Source: Typhlomys cinereus (Eukaryota > Chordata > Mammalia > Rodentia > Platacanthomyidae). Taken from it: a stretch of DNA of 64,000 nucleotides. Under the pieces are notes generated by a model. That model ran no database searches. It saw only the letters and a program-made list of their open reading frames with translations, and was not told where the DNA came from. The position numbers and the translations under genes were made by a program. Every line of letters starts with the position of its first letter. The first letter of the stretch is position 1. Of the stretch, positions 1 to 9,987 are shown piece by piece. The stretch spans positions 1,240,001-1,304,000 of the forward strand of contig JALPQD010000215.1 of NCBI GenBank assembly GCA_023101885.1. Direction: 5' to 3'.

Positions 1-993
1 ACTACGGTTTGGAGAAAGCCTTGTACAGGAAGACACACGCAGGAATGTTCAGACCGGTCCTGCGCACACAGCCGCACGCTGGGAGCTGACCTTTGTCTCG
101 CGGGAGTGTGACTGCACTTAGTAGGCAAGCGAGGGGTTCTGGCTACACATGTCAACGCCGACCGAGTCCATGAGCACAGCGCAGAGACCAAACCAGGTGC
201 ATGAGCCCCGGGGCTGCGCGTCCACCGACGGCAGCAGTGCTCACAAGGAGCTGTGCACTGGAGCCCAGGCGTCCACCCGCAGAGAGCACCACATGAGGTG
301 TAAAGTGGACCGTGTGTGTGTGTACAGTGGCGTCTCAGCCTGGGCGAAGAATGACAGGAACTCTGGTCAACTCTCCGAAAATACAATCGGCTCAGTTCAG
401 CTCCCGCCACAGGAGGGCAGCGGGGTTCAGAGGTCAGCCTCGCTGTCTGCCTCCTGCCACCTGGAGTGTCCCCCATCTGCACCATGGCACCTCGCTGGGT
501 CTCAGCCTCCTCGACGGTAGACTGGGCAGACTCTGTGCCAGGGTGTGGAACCAGCACGCAGCCTCCCCCCCCCCCGGGCTCACGCAGTGCCTGTCCCCAG
601 TGGATGTTCTACCGTGGCAGGTGTCACTGTCCGCTCTTGGGTCTGTGGAGGGGGCACATGGATCACACATGACCTCTGTCCTCAAGAAGATAACGAATGA
701 ATACTGGAGGCCAAGGAGTGCACCCCGAGGTGCTGAGAAAGCTCTCTAGTGGTTGTGGGACCTGTAGACACTCCTGCCCCGTGGCTGTGTCTGCCAAATG
801 ACCCTGTCAGTCCTGCGGTCTCAGAGGTAAGCGGACAACAGGAAATGCTATCAGCCGTCCCTGTCTAGAGTTTGTTCTGGGAGGCCCTGGGCGGTAGCTG
901 AGGCCCCCCCGGGAGCTGGTGCTGCTGCTCTCTTCCCGACCCCTGAAAACCGTCGCTCTTGGACAAGCTGTCGAATTGTGGCCTTGAAAAAAA
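1..993. other. Unique non-coding DNA, no gene seen
   Basis: GC-rich single-copy sequence. Several short frames of 68-145 codons overlap here on both strands, but none has a recognisable domain and they shadow one another. A poly-C run lies near 568-578 and a short TG run near 314-324. No repeat family was recognised. Confidence 0.6.
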
Positions 994-1098
994 TTTTTTT
1001 AAGACAGGGTCTCACCATGAAGCCCAGGGTGGCCTGATCTTGCTGTCTCAGCCTCGGGAATGCTGGGGCTCAAAGAGGGCACCCCCATGACTGGCTTA
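994..1098 (-). mobile_element. B1-type SINE
   Basis: A T-rich run is followed by the reverse complement of a 7SL-derived B1 body: the 'gacagggtctcac' block at about 1003, 'gcccagggtggcct' at about 1022, and a 'gctggggctcaaag' block in place of the usual 'gctgggattaaag'. It is diverged, hence old. It abuts a B4-type element, so the two could be parts of one composite insertion. Confidence 0.75.
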
Positions 1099-1109
1099 GT
1101 CCTTGCTTA

Positions 1110-1483
1110 TGTGTGTGCGCCGTGTGTGCCGTGTATGTGCGTGTGTGAATGAGCACGTATTCCGTGTACATAAGAGAGCACGTATGTACACAGGTCAGAG
1201 GTCAATGTCAGATTCCCTCTTTGATGGTCCCTGGAGCTCACTGCGTCACCTACCCTGGAGCTCACTGCGTCACCTAGACTGGTAACCAGCAAGCCCCAGG
1301 GGTCTTCAACCTCTGCCTCCTAGTGTGGGGGTTAGGGGTGCAGGGCACCAGCCTCTTCCCAGTGCAGGGGGTGGGTAGAGGTGCCTGGCACCATGCCTGG
1401 CCTTTCACATGGGCACTGGGGACAGGACTTAGGTCTTCATATTTGCATGGCAAACACTTGACTGACTGAGACCTTCCCAGCCC
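1110..1483 (-). mobile_element. B4/RSINE1-type SINE
   Basis: A TG-rich tail remnant, 'caggtcagaggtcaatgtcag', a B1-like middle, 'ccatgcctggc' and a tRNA-like head ending in 'cccagccc' occur in the order of a reverse-oriented B4. The middle carries two internal duplications, so it is longer than usual; the clearer one is annotated separately. Confidence 0.65.
1229..1276. repeat. Perfect 24-bp tandem duplication inside a SINE
   Basis: Bases 1229-1252 and 1253-1276 are identical. The unit begins 'ccctggagctcact'. It lies in the B1-like part of the B4 element, where related SINEs have one copy, so it arose after insertion. Confidence 0.9.
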
Positions 1484-1984
1484 GTTCCTTGACTTATTAC
1501 TCAGCCCCTGCTCAGTGCGTCTCGTTAGGCACAGCAGAGTAAGGAGCAGTGCCCAAGAAACCCCTGCCTCTGAAGGGTAGACAGACCCAGAAAAAAAATA
1601 ACATGAGTGACCCAGAGTGAAGGCCATGGGCTGCCGTGGTGTCGGCTGTCCCATGGTGAGGCTGCGCTGAGTGTGAATCCTCCTCTCCTTGTCGGGACAG
1701 GTACTAACACCTTCTCCCCTTCAGAGATGTGGGAATAGAGGTATGAGGCTGCCATGGACAACCTGAAGATGTGTCGCTTTCATGAATGGAAGAGCAGAGC
1801 TCCGACACCCCTGCAGGGGTCCTGGGTGACCCCTGGCTGATGCGGGTCAGCCAGCTTTTGGACGAGGCATCGATGCAGATGAGCTGTAGAAACTGCCAAT
1901 CAGAGAGGCTGGGGTAGGTGCTACAGAAGAGCAACGGTCAGCCAGAGGGAGGCCAGGAGGTTGGACTCAGATGGTCAGGCTGAC
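1484..1984. other. Unique non-coding DNA
   Basis: No gene or clear repeat. Reverse-strand frames of 76-126 codons have no recognisable domain. The stretch around 1510-1590 could be a very old repeat but is too diverged to name. Confidence 0.5.
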
Positions 1985-2256
1985 TGTGTGTGTGTGAGTG
2001 TGTGTGAGTGTGTGTGAGTGTGTGTGAGTGTGTGAGTGTGTGAGTGAGTGTGTGAGAGTGTGTGTGAGTGTGTGAGTGTGTGTGAGTGTGAGTGCGTGAG
2101 TGTGAGTGTGTGTGTGAGAGTGAGTGTGTGTATGTGTGTGAGTGTGTGTGAGTGGGTGAGTGTGAGTGTGAGTGTGTGAGTGTGTGTGTCTGTGTGTGTC
2201 TGTGCATGTGTGTGAGTGTGTGTGTGAGTGTGTGTGTGTGTGTGTGTGTGTATGAA
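1985..2256. repeat. TGTGTGAG-type variant (TG)n array, about 270 bp
   Basis: Alternating TG with GAG interruptions every 6-14 bases (TGTGTGAG, TGAGTGTG and similar), ending in a purer (TG)n block at about 2228-2251. The reverse strand reads open as a His/Thr-rich peptide, a by-product of the repeat. Alternating purine/pyrimidine tracts of this kind can adopt Z-DNA. Confidence 0.95.
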
Positions 2257-2299
2257 TGTATACTAGTTAGGAGGGAGCACTCGTGGTTGGTTTGAACTT

Positions 2300-2430
2300 T
2301 GGCCCAATGAGGAGCCACTGAGTGATGCCAAGCAGATTAATGGGACTTGATTTGTGTCTCAGGATGACACCCTGGCACTTGAGTAGGGAATGGATTGGAA
2401 GGACAAGACCTGGAGCCGTGAGCCCAGATT
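2300..2430 (+). mobile_element. Ancient mammal-wide repeat remnant (probably L2-class)
   Basis: Ordered blocks 'gagccactga', 'ttaatgggacttgatt', 'ggaatggattggaagg' and 'caagacctggag' resemble a common old mammalian repeat; a longer relative lies at 26.1 kb. The family assignment is tentative. Confidence 0.4.
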
Positions 2431-3130
2431 ACTCCCCGTGGAAGGAGAAGGTTCTAGAGGCCCTGCTTTACACAACCACCCAAACTTCTGACCAAGATGT
2501 CCCCAGGCCCCCGTCAGTTTGTTTTCTTTGGTTGACTCATTCCCTATGGTGACGGCGAGTCAAGTCAGGCTGTGGTCAGGCACCACTTGCACTATTGATT
2601 GGTGAGGGGAAGCAGCTCATACAGAAGCCACTGCCAGGGATGCCAGGGATGCCAGGGATGCCATCTGATCATCTGCAAGTCAAGGACACCCTCCTGCTCA
2701 GAAGCACTCAGGTTCGCGTGGCCTCCTGCGAAGGACCTCGGTCAGCCAGACCCAGAACTTTCTATCCCTTTGATTCTGACTTTGCGGTTCCCCACCCCAG
2801 CTGAGGGAAGCTCCCCCTCTTATCCACTTCAGACAGCATCTGTTTCTTTGTGGAGGCAGAGCTGGGAGCCACAAGGTAGGAGTAGTCAGGCAGGGCTGGG
2901 ACTAGGTGGGGCACATAGGATACAAACTTTAAGGGGTACCGTGCACACCTCCCATTTTGACCCCCCTCCAGCCTTCCATCTAGCCAGGCTCTGTGTCAGA
3001 AAGCTGTTGGGTGAGTATGTGGGTGAGTGTTAGGGTTTCCAGGAAGACCTCTCGAGGTAGTGAGCTCCCCGTCTTTAAAGGGCTTCAAGCAGAAGGTGGT
3101 CAGCTCCCTCCGATGGCCAGGAATCCGAGG
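2431..3130. other. Unique non-coding DNA
   Basis: No recognisable gene. Short frames (68-144 codons) overlap at 2595-3033 and have low-complexity translations. A small 9-bp tandem repeat inside it is listed separately. Confidence 0.5.
2632..2663. repeat. 9-bp tandem repeat, about 3.5 copies
   Basis: Unit 'tgccaggga' repeated head to tail. In one frame it reads Gly-Met-Pro repeats, but the surrounding frame has no coding support. Confidence 0.85.
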
Positions 3131-3134
3131 TTCC

Positions 3135-3300
3135 TTCCCCCCTGAGAAGCCTTCCCCGGCCCTCGCAGCCCAAGCCGCCTCTTGGTTTCTCGACTTTCTC
3201 CTTCAAGATGACTCTTCTGTCCAGGCGGCCCGGGGACAGCCCGGGGAGGCCTGTCTGCTCTTGTCATTTCTAAGTTCATGTGTCACTTGCCGAGGAGAAG
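3135..3300 (+). mobile_element. L2-like remnant
   Basis: 'gagaagccttccccggccct' and the later 'gtctgctcttgtc' resemble the 3' region of mammalian L2 elements ('gaggccttccctgacc...'). Very diverged. Confidence 0.4.
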
Positions 3301-3494
3301 GGCATGGAGGATGGGGCTGGGACTTCCTGCTCTCTACTCTTCCTCCGTGGCTTTGGGAGTCCCTTTAATGCTTAGTCAAATCCCTGCCTGGGATGATACT
3401 TCTCGAGGTGAGGAATAGCGGGCTTGGAGAGACCTGCGAACATTAGCTTCTATGCTTAATAGACTCGGGACTGACGCTATGCTTAACAGACACC

Positions 3495-3665
3495 AGCAAG
3501 CTGCTCAATAGACAGCCTGGGCCAGCTGCTTCTCCGTTTCCTCACTGTCAAGCGGGACATCAACGTCATCTGCGTCGCGGCTTCTCGTGAGGGTTGAAGA
3601 AGGACATGTGCATGAGACGCAGCTCTGAGCACACACCAGTCAGCCAGCGTTCCTATCACTGTTGC
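3495..3665 (+). mobile_element. MIR SINE remnant
   Basis: 'ccagctgcttctccgtttcctcac', a gap, 'cgtgagggttgaag' and 'agctctgagcacacacc' follow the order of the MIR core and 3' part (CTCAGTTTCCTCATCTG ... GTGAGGATTAAATG ... GCTTAGAACAGTG). Confidence 0.6.
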
Positions 3666-3689
3666 ATGACAAGAAGGGTGTGCCTTCCT

Positions 3690-3755
3690 AGGCTAAGAGC
3701 GCTTGCCCTGCAAGCATGAGGGCCTGAGTTCAAATCCAACCTCCGGGGCTTCTTC
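3690..3755 (+). mobile_element. tRNA-derived SINE head (ID/B4 type)
   Basis: 'ctaagagcgcttgccctgca' followed by 'gagggcctgagttcaaatcc' is the A-box/B-box region of a rodent tRNA-derived SINE. The body is missing; only the head is visible. Confidence 0.6.
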
Positions 3756-4689
3756 TCCCTTCCCTTCTGAGAGACTTAGTCCTGCGGTCATCATGTAACT
3801 AGGATATCTGAAGACTCCTGGGGTGACTGTCAGAGATAACGACAGATGTCATGCACTAGAGAACATTGGTCTCTGCCAGATACACAGAAAGCCAATCATA
3901 AATGACATTCTGGGGTAAATATGAAATCAGGAAAGCAAAGAACTAGAATGGAAGTATTAGTATGGACCATAGAGGCATATATCGTATGCATAAGATGCCA
4001 ACAGAAATATGAGTGACTTCCCAGTCATGGACCTGAAGACTCCTGCCTTGGTTGTATCTGCTTTTGTTCCCTGTCTGGGGTACAGTGGGGTGAAGCCATG
4101 TGGGACCAGTGATGACACAGTCTGGCCATTTCACGCCCACCCCTCCTTTCTGCCCACAACAGGACAGAGGGACTGCTGTCTTTCTAAAGAACTGTATTAT
4201 ATAAGAACCTGCAACACCTAGGCCTTGGTAGCAAATGTCCACTAATATCCTCACTATCCAGTGTCTTGTCTTATTGATACATTTATTGTAATTATCTCTA
4301 ACACTTATTTGCCGGAAGAAGCAGTAATTCATTACATCTGGGAGGATCCTCCCAAACCCTAGAAATATATCAGACTCCTTGGTATTCACTCTGCCTGAAG
4401 GAGACATCATATTTGCAAAAGCAAAACCAGAGAGCTGTGTTGGTATGTTTACTGGATTTCCCTCCCTGTATGTAAGCTATCAGTTCGCAAGGGAAGTATG
4501 TATGAAGAAAAAGCACACTTTCATGTCCTTGGTAGGATTTTAAATTTGGCAGTTCATAAAGTTTTTTTTTTTTTCCTACGAAGTCCGACCCATTGTTTAG
4601 TATGCAAATTTACTAACAAAAGTAGTATAAATATATATATGCTTAATGTATGCGTTGTTCACAGTGCTATTTAAAACTGAAAAATCCCG
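3756..4689. other. AT-rich unique DNA
   Basis: Relatively AT-rich and almost free of recent repeats. A reverse-strand frame of 155 codons (3943-4410) has no recognisable domain. A T-run at 4562-4574 and 'tataaatatatatatg' near 4625 are the only simple features. Confidence 0.5.
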
Positions 4690-4830
4690 AAAATCCAAAC
4701 CAAATTGAAAACTATTCCGAATTTCCTTCGGAACGATTATTGCCCAGATAAATGATGGCCTATCCATAGGGGAAAATCCTCAACAGCCATATAAAAAGCA
4801 GAGCTCAGTTGGGCAGCCCTGTGAGTCCAG
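4690..4830 (+). mobile_element. Possible ancient L1 3' fragment
   Basis: 'cagataaatgatggcctatccatag', then 'aaaatcctcaacagccatataaaaag', resembles the L1 ORF2-end motif in which a 'tggaatactatgcagcc' block is followed by A-rich sequence. Highly diverged; chance similarity is possible. Confidence 0.4.
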
Positions 4831-5014
4831 AACTGTGGGGCAGGACCGAGACAGGCGATCGCTAGGGTTTGCTGGCTGTCAGCCAAACTCCAACGACAGA
4901 ATCTGTCTAAAGGAAGAGGGCAGAGAGTCTTGCAGCAGGTCACCTGACATCCTCCTTCAGCCTCTCCATGTATGCGTACTCATGCTCACACATTTACATA
5001 TACCACACTTGCAC

Positions 5015-5057
5015 GTACACACACACACACACACACACACATACATACACACACACA
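5015..5057. repeat. (CA)n microsatellite
   Basis: About 42 bp of CA with two CATA interruptions near 5041-5048. Confidence 0.95.
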
Positions 5058-5364
5058 AGCTTAGAAAGAATCAGTGGGCCTTTTTGAATTGAGCAGAAAT
5101 AATGGATTGAGTCTAATCATAGCGTTTCCAGGTGTTTAAACAATCTAGAAGGATCGTGTGGGAGGAAGTGAGACTCCTTTTGCATAGCGCTTCCTGTGTC
5201 CTTTGTATTACCCCCTTCCCGCCCATCCTGTCTTTAGAGCCGTCTGTGCAGTGGAGAAGCGGAGCTCTCAGGAATCTCAGTGGCAGGAATCAGTCCCCCA
5301 GGACCTGGTCATCTCTGGGGTGACTTCAAGAGACTGGAAAGCTTGGCGCACGCCTCAGTTTTTA
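5058..5364. other. Unique non-coding DNA
   Basis: No recognisable gene or repeat. Confidence 0.5.
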
Positions 5365-5490
5365 ATTATTGATCAATAAATTGGTTAAATGCATGTGGGC
5401 AGTTTCTTTGTGCCAGACATTGATCTAGGGGTGCAGGTGAGGTGAGAAGGGCAGACTCTTTGCTCTGGGGCATGGAACAGAGGAAGGAGG
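5365..5490 (+). mobile_element. Ancient repeat remnant (MIR/L2 type)
   Basis: 'tttgtgccagacattgatctaggggtgcagg' spread over 5409-5439 is the familiar 'tgtgccaggcactgtgctaggtgctgg' block of old mammalian repeats. Flanks are too diverged to name. Confidence 0.45.
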
Positions 5491-5864
5491 GCACACTGAG
5501 CTCTCAACCCATGGACCAGACAGGAACAGCTGGACCACCTTCGGCCTCTCTGTCATGGTCACCACAAAGAAAGGGGTCCCCAAGAGATAAGAGGTATTGC
5601 TGTGGGAAGTTGCTGTGGATCCAGAGAACTCAGAGAGACCAAAGCTAGTTGGCGCCTGTCATTACATATATGTGGGACAGATGGCTGTAGCTCTCGGGCA
5701 GAACTGCCCAGGCCTCTGTCACCCTTGCTGAGGCAGAGGGGGCCCTGGGAAGGGGGACCCTGCCAACAGCCGCTGGCTCTCGCTCAGCTGAAAGCAAATG
5801 CTGTTTGTGTTTTCTGTCACCTAAAACAATGTGGTGTTGTGACACTCTGGAATCTGAAGATAAA
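5491..5864. other. Unique non-coding DNA
   Basis: Two overlapping frames of 68-89 codons have no recognisable domain. No repeat seen. Confidence 0.5.
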
Positions 5865-5975
5865 CGTTTAATAAAAGGATTCAATTTGATATGATGTCGG
5901 AACTTAATTAGATCCACAATGCACAGAGGGCTTAGCAAGCCCTTCAATTAGCAGCAACTGAAGGGTCCTGCACGT
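5865..5975. promoter_or_regulatory. Candidate conserved non-coding element with homeodomain cores
   Basis: An AT-rich, repeat-free island between GC-rich flanks. It has a homeodomain-type TTAATTA at 5904-5910, a CAATTA at 5945-5950 and a perfect short inverted repeat at 5928-5942 (arms GGGCTT/AAGCCC, 3-base loop). The composition is unlike any SINE or simple repeat here. Enhancer function is inferred. Confidence 0.3.
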
Positions 5976-6334
5976 GGGGATCTGCGGCGCTGTCGGGGGG
6001 CTGCGGGGACCAGGATAGCAACTCCCAGTCAGAAGTCTGCCCTCTGCAGATTCTGGATCAAGGACACGGCTGGGCATCCTGCCTGTGGGGTGGAGGTCCT
6101 GGCCCATTCTGTGCTCGGAGATTTGCACCTTTCAGCATCGGGGCTGTAGCACATGGCCGTAAAATGATGCAAATAAACTTGACCTACTTAGGACTCAGAC
6201 CTCTGACCCCAGAACACCTCAGAAGTAGATTTTGGACAGGAGAAGCATCTTGAGAAGTCCATTTGGCAGTGAAGGTTAAGTCCTTGGAATCTGGCAAACA
6301 GTTGATAGGACTACTACTCCAGCTATGTATCCAC
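5976..6334. other. Unique non-coding DNA
   Basis: No gene recognised; a 74-codon reverse frame has no domain. Confidence 0.5.
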
Positions 6335-6423
6335 ACAGGCTGTCCGAGTCTGTGAATCCAGGGTAGAGTAAACAAGGAGGAGGTGGAGGCAGTCCATGGT
6401 GGTTCCCGAATTTGCCCGAGGCT

Positions 6424-6472
<49 letters not shown>

Positions 6473-6482
6473 ATTGAATAAA
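6335..6482 (+). mobile_element. 3' half of the lineage SINE with (CA)n tail
   Basis: 'gtgaatccagggtagagtaaac', 'aaggaggaggtggaggcagtccatggtggttcc', a (CA)n tract at 6424-6468 and an A-rich end 'aattgaataaataag' match the 3' half of the 8.2 kb copy read on the other strand. The promoter head is missing: this copy is 5'-truncated or deleted. Confidence 0.8.
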
Positions 6483-7093
6483 TAAGAAAAATGCCCACTG
6501 TCCAAGCACTGCCAGGCTTCCCTTCTTCCCACTGCTCTAGCTAAGCTGGTCACTTCTCAGGAATCTTCTGGAACTAACCCCCCCGCAACTAAGGGGCTGG
6601 AGCCCGCTGGGCAGGGGGCTGTGGGATGGGTTTTCAGCACCGCGGCCAGCACCGCCTCTGGTCCCCTGATAGGCACGTGGCCCAGCTGTGAGATCTGTGG
6701 ACTGTAAGTCCAGGGTGGTGAGTAAGCACAGTGCTGACCCGGGAGCATGAGCTTTGGGGTCACAGCCCCCTGCGTTCAGGCATCTCGGAGCTGCTCCCCA
6801 GATCTGAGCCCTGCCCGTGACCCTTTGAGCCGCCTCTGCTGGTTTAACACCTACAGCAAAGTGTCGTCCCGAAGACCCAAGAGCAGTAAATACCGTGGGC
6901 AGTGAGCGCTTCGGGTCCAGACTGCAGCAGTCCAAGTTCAAGTACCAGGGGACACTGTAGCCAGGCAAAGAGCGCAGCACGGCTGGGCCAACCCGGCTGT
7001 CTGGGCCAAATCTCAGCTCTGTCGTTTGCTGGTCATAGCCTTGGGCAAGAAATGCCACTTCGCAGTACTTGCATTTGTGTTAAAATTTTTTTT
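6483..7093. other. Mostly unique DNA with a MIR fragment
   Basis: Around 6742-6795, 'gagcatgagctttggggtcacag' resembles the 5' part of MIR in + orientation. A 173-codon reverse frame (6537-7058) has no recognisable domain. Confidence 0.45.
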
Positions 7094-7196
7094 CTTCTCT
7101 TTTTTACCTCTCAGGCAGACCTCAAACTCTTAATCCTTCCAATTCTTGCCCCCGAGTGCTGGGCTTACCAGCTCACACCACCATATCCTTCAAGGA
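7094..7196 (-). mobile_element. B1-type SINE
   Basis: A T-rich run, then 'gcagacctcaaactcttaatcc', 'ccgagtgctgggcttacc' and 'ctcacaccaccata', the reverse complement of a B1 body with its A-rich tail at the left. Confidence 0.8.
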
Positions 7197-7197
7197 C

Positions 7198-7540
7198 CTT
7201 GCATTGAAGGCTCGGGTGCAGCTTGTGACACCCTTGGGAGGTGGTGGGACCTTCAAGAGGTGTGGTCTAGTAGGAGGAAGTCAAGCTGTTAGGGGTCGGC
7301 TGTTAGAGGGTGTAACAGAAGTCTGTCCTAACCTGGTCCTTTTTCTCCAAATGCTTCCTCTCTCTCTCTGCTTCTCGGCTTGGCAGGAAGCTCTTCTATC
7401 ACACACGGTGATGTGGATGGTGTCCACCTCCCCCCAGCCCGTGGATTGACACTGGTGAGACCACGAGCCACAGCACACCTTTCCTCCTGCTAAATAGTTC
7501 AGTCTCATGGTGTTTCATGGTGGTGATGGGAACTGGATCC
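7198..7540 (+). mobile_element. MaLR-like solo LTR remnant
   Basis: Starts with 'gggaggtggtgggaccttc' and 'ggtctagtaggaggaagtcaa', passes a CT-rich block (7364-7376), and ends with 'gagccacagcac' and 'cctttcctcctgctaaat...' near a degraded polyadenylation region. This is the order of rodent MaLR LTRs (ORR1/MT type). No internal retroviral sequence is seen next to it, so it is a solitary LTR. The subfamily is not assigned. Confidence 0.6.
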
Positions 7541-8217
7541 ACGCATGTTTTTACCGGGTCGTTAGATGGTACATTATTGCTATGTGAATTGTCTTGTGCA
7601 TAGTAGGTGCTTAACAGGCTGTAGCAGTTTGCAAGTGGTGCTCCATGTTTTGGGATAAGAGCTCCCAGGCTTCTGAGATGCCGGCCAAGATCCCTGAGCT
7701 TTATCACCCGCTGTTTTGCATACTACCAATCATTTCTCCACATCTTGTGGCTTCTTAGAGGATGGAAGGCTACCTCATGGTGACACGTCTTTCCTTGTCC
7801 TTCTGGAGACCAGGTCTAACTGGTTGTTAGGGTAATGGTGTTCTCCACCATGAGCACACACACAGCCAAAGAATGCCTTCCCAGCCCTTCCCAATCCTTA
7901 TTTCCCGAAATATACCACCACCTTTGCCATTTGGCAGGATATGCACGAGGTAACAGGGATCTGATAAATTGTAATCAATGAATGAACAAGGGGACACAGA
8001 CCAAGGAAGATTCTTGTGTCAAGGCTGGGCAAGGATGCCCTTCACTTGTAGTTCACCAGCTCTAGACTGGCGCCAGGAGACACATCCCTTTCTCTCCAGC
8101 ACTGTGGTTCCAAAGGGCCCTTGACTGGATGCCAGCTCTGGGAGATGCCAGTAACAGGCGCAAAACAAAGGGCTTCCAGGGCCAGGTAGGTTTGAGAACT
8201 GTTAGAGTGGAGGAAGT
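7541..8217. other. Unique non-coding DNA
   Basis: No gene recognised. 'gtgcatagtaggtgcttaac' at about 7596-7615 could be the end of an old MIR/L2 copy. Confidence 0.5.
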
Positions 8218-8535
8218 CACATAGAAGTTTCTTTTTTTTATTTTTTATTATTATTTATTATGTATTCAATTGTGCGTGTATGTGTGTATGTGTGTGTGTG
8301 TGTGTGTCTAGAACCATGGACGAATTCCGGAACCACCATGGACACCTCCACCTCCTCCTTGTTTACTCTGCCCCGGATTCACAGGCTCCGCCCTACCAGG
8401 ACTAGAAATGCAGGCCGCCCCCGCTTCCGCCCGGCGTCTATACATGGGGTCTAGGATCCGAACTCAGGACCTTCTGCCTGCAAGGCAGAGGCCTAACCCC
8501 TGAGCCACCTCTCCAGCCCCCACATAGAAGTTTCT
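8218..8535 (-). mobile_element. Full-length lineage SINE with perfect 15-bp target-site duplication
   Basis: The direct repeat 'cacatagaagtttct' at 8218-8232 and 8521-8535 brackets the element (8233-8520). On the minus strand it starts 'ggggctggagaggtggctca' (A box), has the B box 'gttcggatcc' at about 8454-8463, then a roughly 150-bp body with 'ggtggttccggaattcgtcc', a short (CA)n tract and an A-rich tail at 8233-8275. The head is that of the B2 superfamily; the body is not B2, B3 or B4. The clean duplication and intact promoter boxes indicate a fairly recent L1-type retrotransposition. This is the best reference copy of the family here. Confidence 0.93.
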
Positions 8536-8636
8536 GTACTGTGGCCTTTGCCCAGCCTTTGTTATGCCAACTGCGCTGTCAAACTCTGACCTGGGAATAT
8601 GGGTATTGAGTTTAGATTCATTCATCGAGGATTCCA

Positions 8637-8970
8637 TGTATGCATGAGTGTGCACATGTGCATTTGTGTGTGTGCATGCGTGTGTGTGATGTGTATGTTT
8701 GCATGTACTATGTGTGTATGATGTGTGTGGTAAGTGTGCATATGTGTGTGTGTGGTATGTAGTGAATGTATGTTGTGTATGTAATGTATATATGAGTGTA
8801 TGTGTGGTGTGCATGTCTCTGTGTGATATTTGTGTGCAGCTATGCATGAGTGTATGCATCTGTGTGTGTGGAGTATATATTTGCATGTGTGTGCATTTGT
8901 ATGTGAGTGGTGTCTGTGCATATGTGGTATGTTTGTGTGTGCACGTGAGCATGCATGAGTATGTGTGTAC
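8637..8970. repeat. Imperfect TG/TATG-rich array, about 330 bp
   Basis: TGTGTG, TGTATG and TGCATG words dominate on the + strand. The apparent Cys/Val/Tyr- or His/Thr-rich frames on the two strands (up to 273 codons on the minus strand, 8464-9285) are by-products. Confidence 0.9.
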
Positions 8971-9706
8971 ATATTCCTTTTCTCGGGGTGTGGGTCTTTG
9001 CATCACCCTTGATAAACATGACACTAAGTGAATCTTAGACTTCAAACCTGTACTTTCATGCATAGCAGCGGGTAATGAAAAACCAGTGTACAAAGGTTTC
9101 CAACACCTGTTTTTCCCCCTTAAGTGCCGGTAGGAGGCGTTTCTATGTGTGTCCCCACCCCCGGCCTCGGCTTGTCTCTGCCGGGCTCTGTTGCCATCAG
9201 CTGGCCGGCCCGACCATCTGGCGTGTTTCTGTGTCCTCTCCCCAGGGGGTCTGGCACCCATGCTGCCTAGTTTTCTCCTGGTCATTCTTGCTCCTGTGGC
9301 TCACCCTTGGCCTCCCCACTCTGCCAGTGCTGCTGGAGAAGCTTAGATTGCAATTCTCCCCTCTGGATGGCTGACCGTTCCGTCTGTCTGCCGGACCTTC
9401 CCAATCTTCTTCCTTCTGATTCTCAGTGCCCTGGCTGTCCTCTACGAAACCCACAGATGTCTAAACATCAGCCTGAACTCGTGTCTGTTTCTTCTTCGGG
9501 TCATCTTCCCATCGGCTTACTAAGTGAACTCAGCTTCCCTCGCACCTGTTCCCAGGCTGCGCACCTGGGAGCTGACCTTCATTTCCCCCTTCTTGCCCCC
9601 ACTTCCACCTGCTCACAGTTCTTCCCATCATGCCCCCAGTCATGCAGACCCTGACGAAATTTCTCTGCATTTTGTTCCCGCACCAATCACGACTTTCAAA
9701 AGGTCT
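8971..9706. other. Unique non-coding DNA
   Basis: Short overlapping frames (65-118 codons) without recognisable domains. No clear repeat. Confidence 0.5.
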
Positions 9707-9987
9707 GGGGCTGGGGAGAGACTCAAGTTTCAAAGCCTTTGCCTCCCAAGCAAAAAGGACCTGAGATCTCACATCCTCAGGGCCCACGTGAAAAATGCAG
9801 GACGGAATGGCAGTGACCTGCACTTCTGACCCTGGAAGACAGAGCCTGGGGAATCCCAGAGTGAAGTAATAAGGAACTAGAACCATCTAGAATGATTTCT
9901 GGAAGTCATCCTTTGGGCCTTTCCATGGGCATACACACTCAAGTGCTCTCTTGCACATACATCTGTCACACACGTATGCAAAAAAAG
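9707..9987 (+). mobile_element. Lineage SINE, near full length
   Basis: Head 'ggggctggggagagactcaa', then 'gcaaaaaggacctgagatct' (degraded B box), 'gcagtgacctgcacttctga', 'ccctggaagacagagcctgg', 'tagaatgatttctggaagtc', and 'acacactcaagtgctctctt' before a short A-rich end. It is diverged in the B box and has no long (CA)n tract. No convincing target duplication. Confidence 0.85.
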
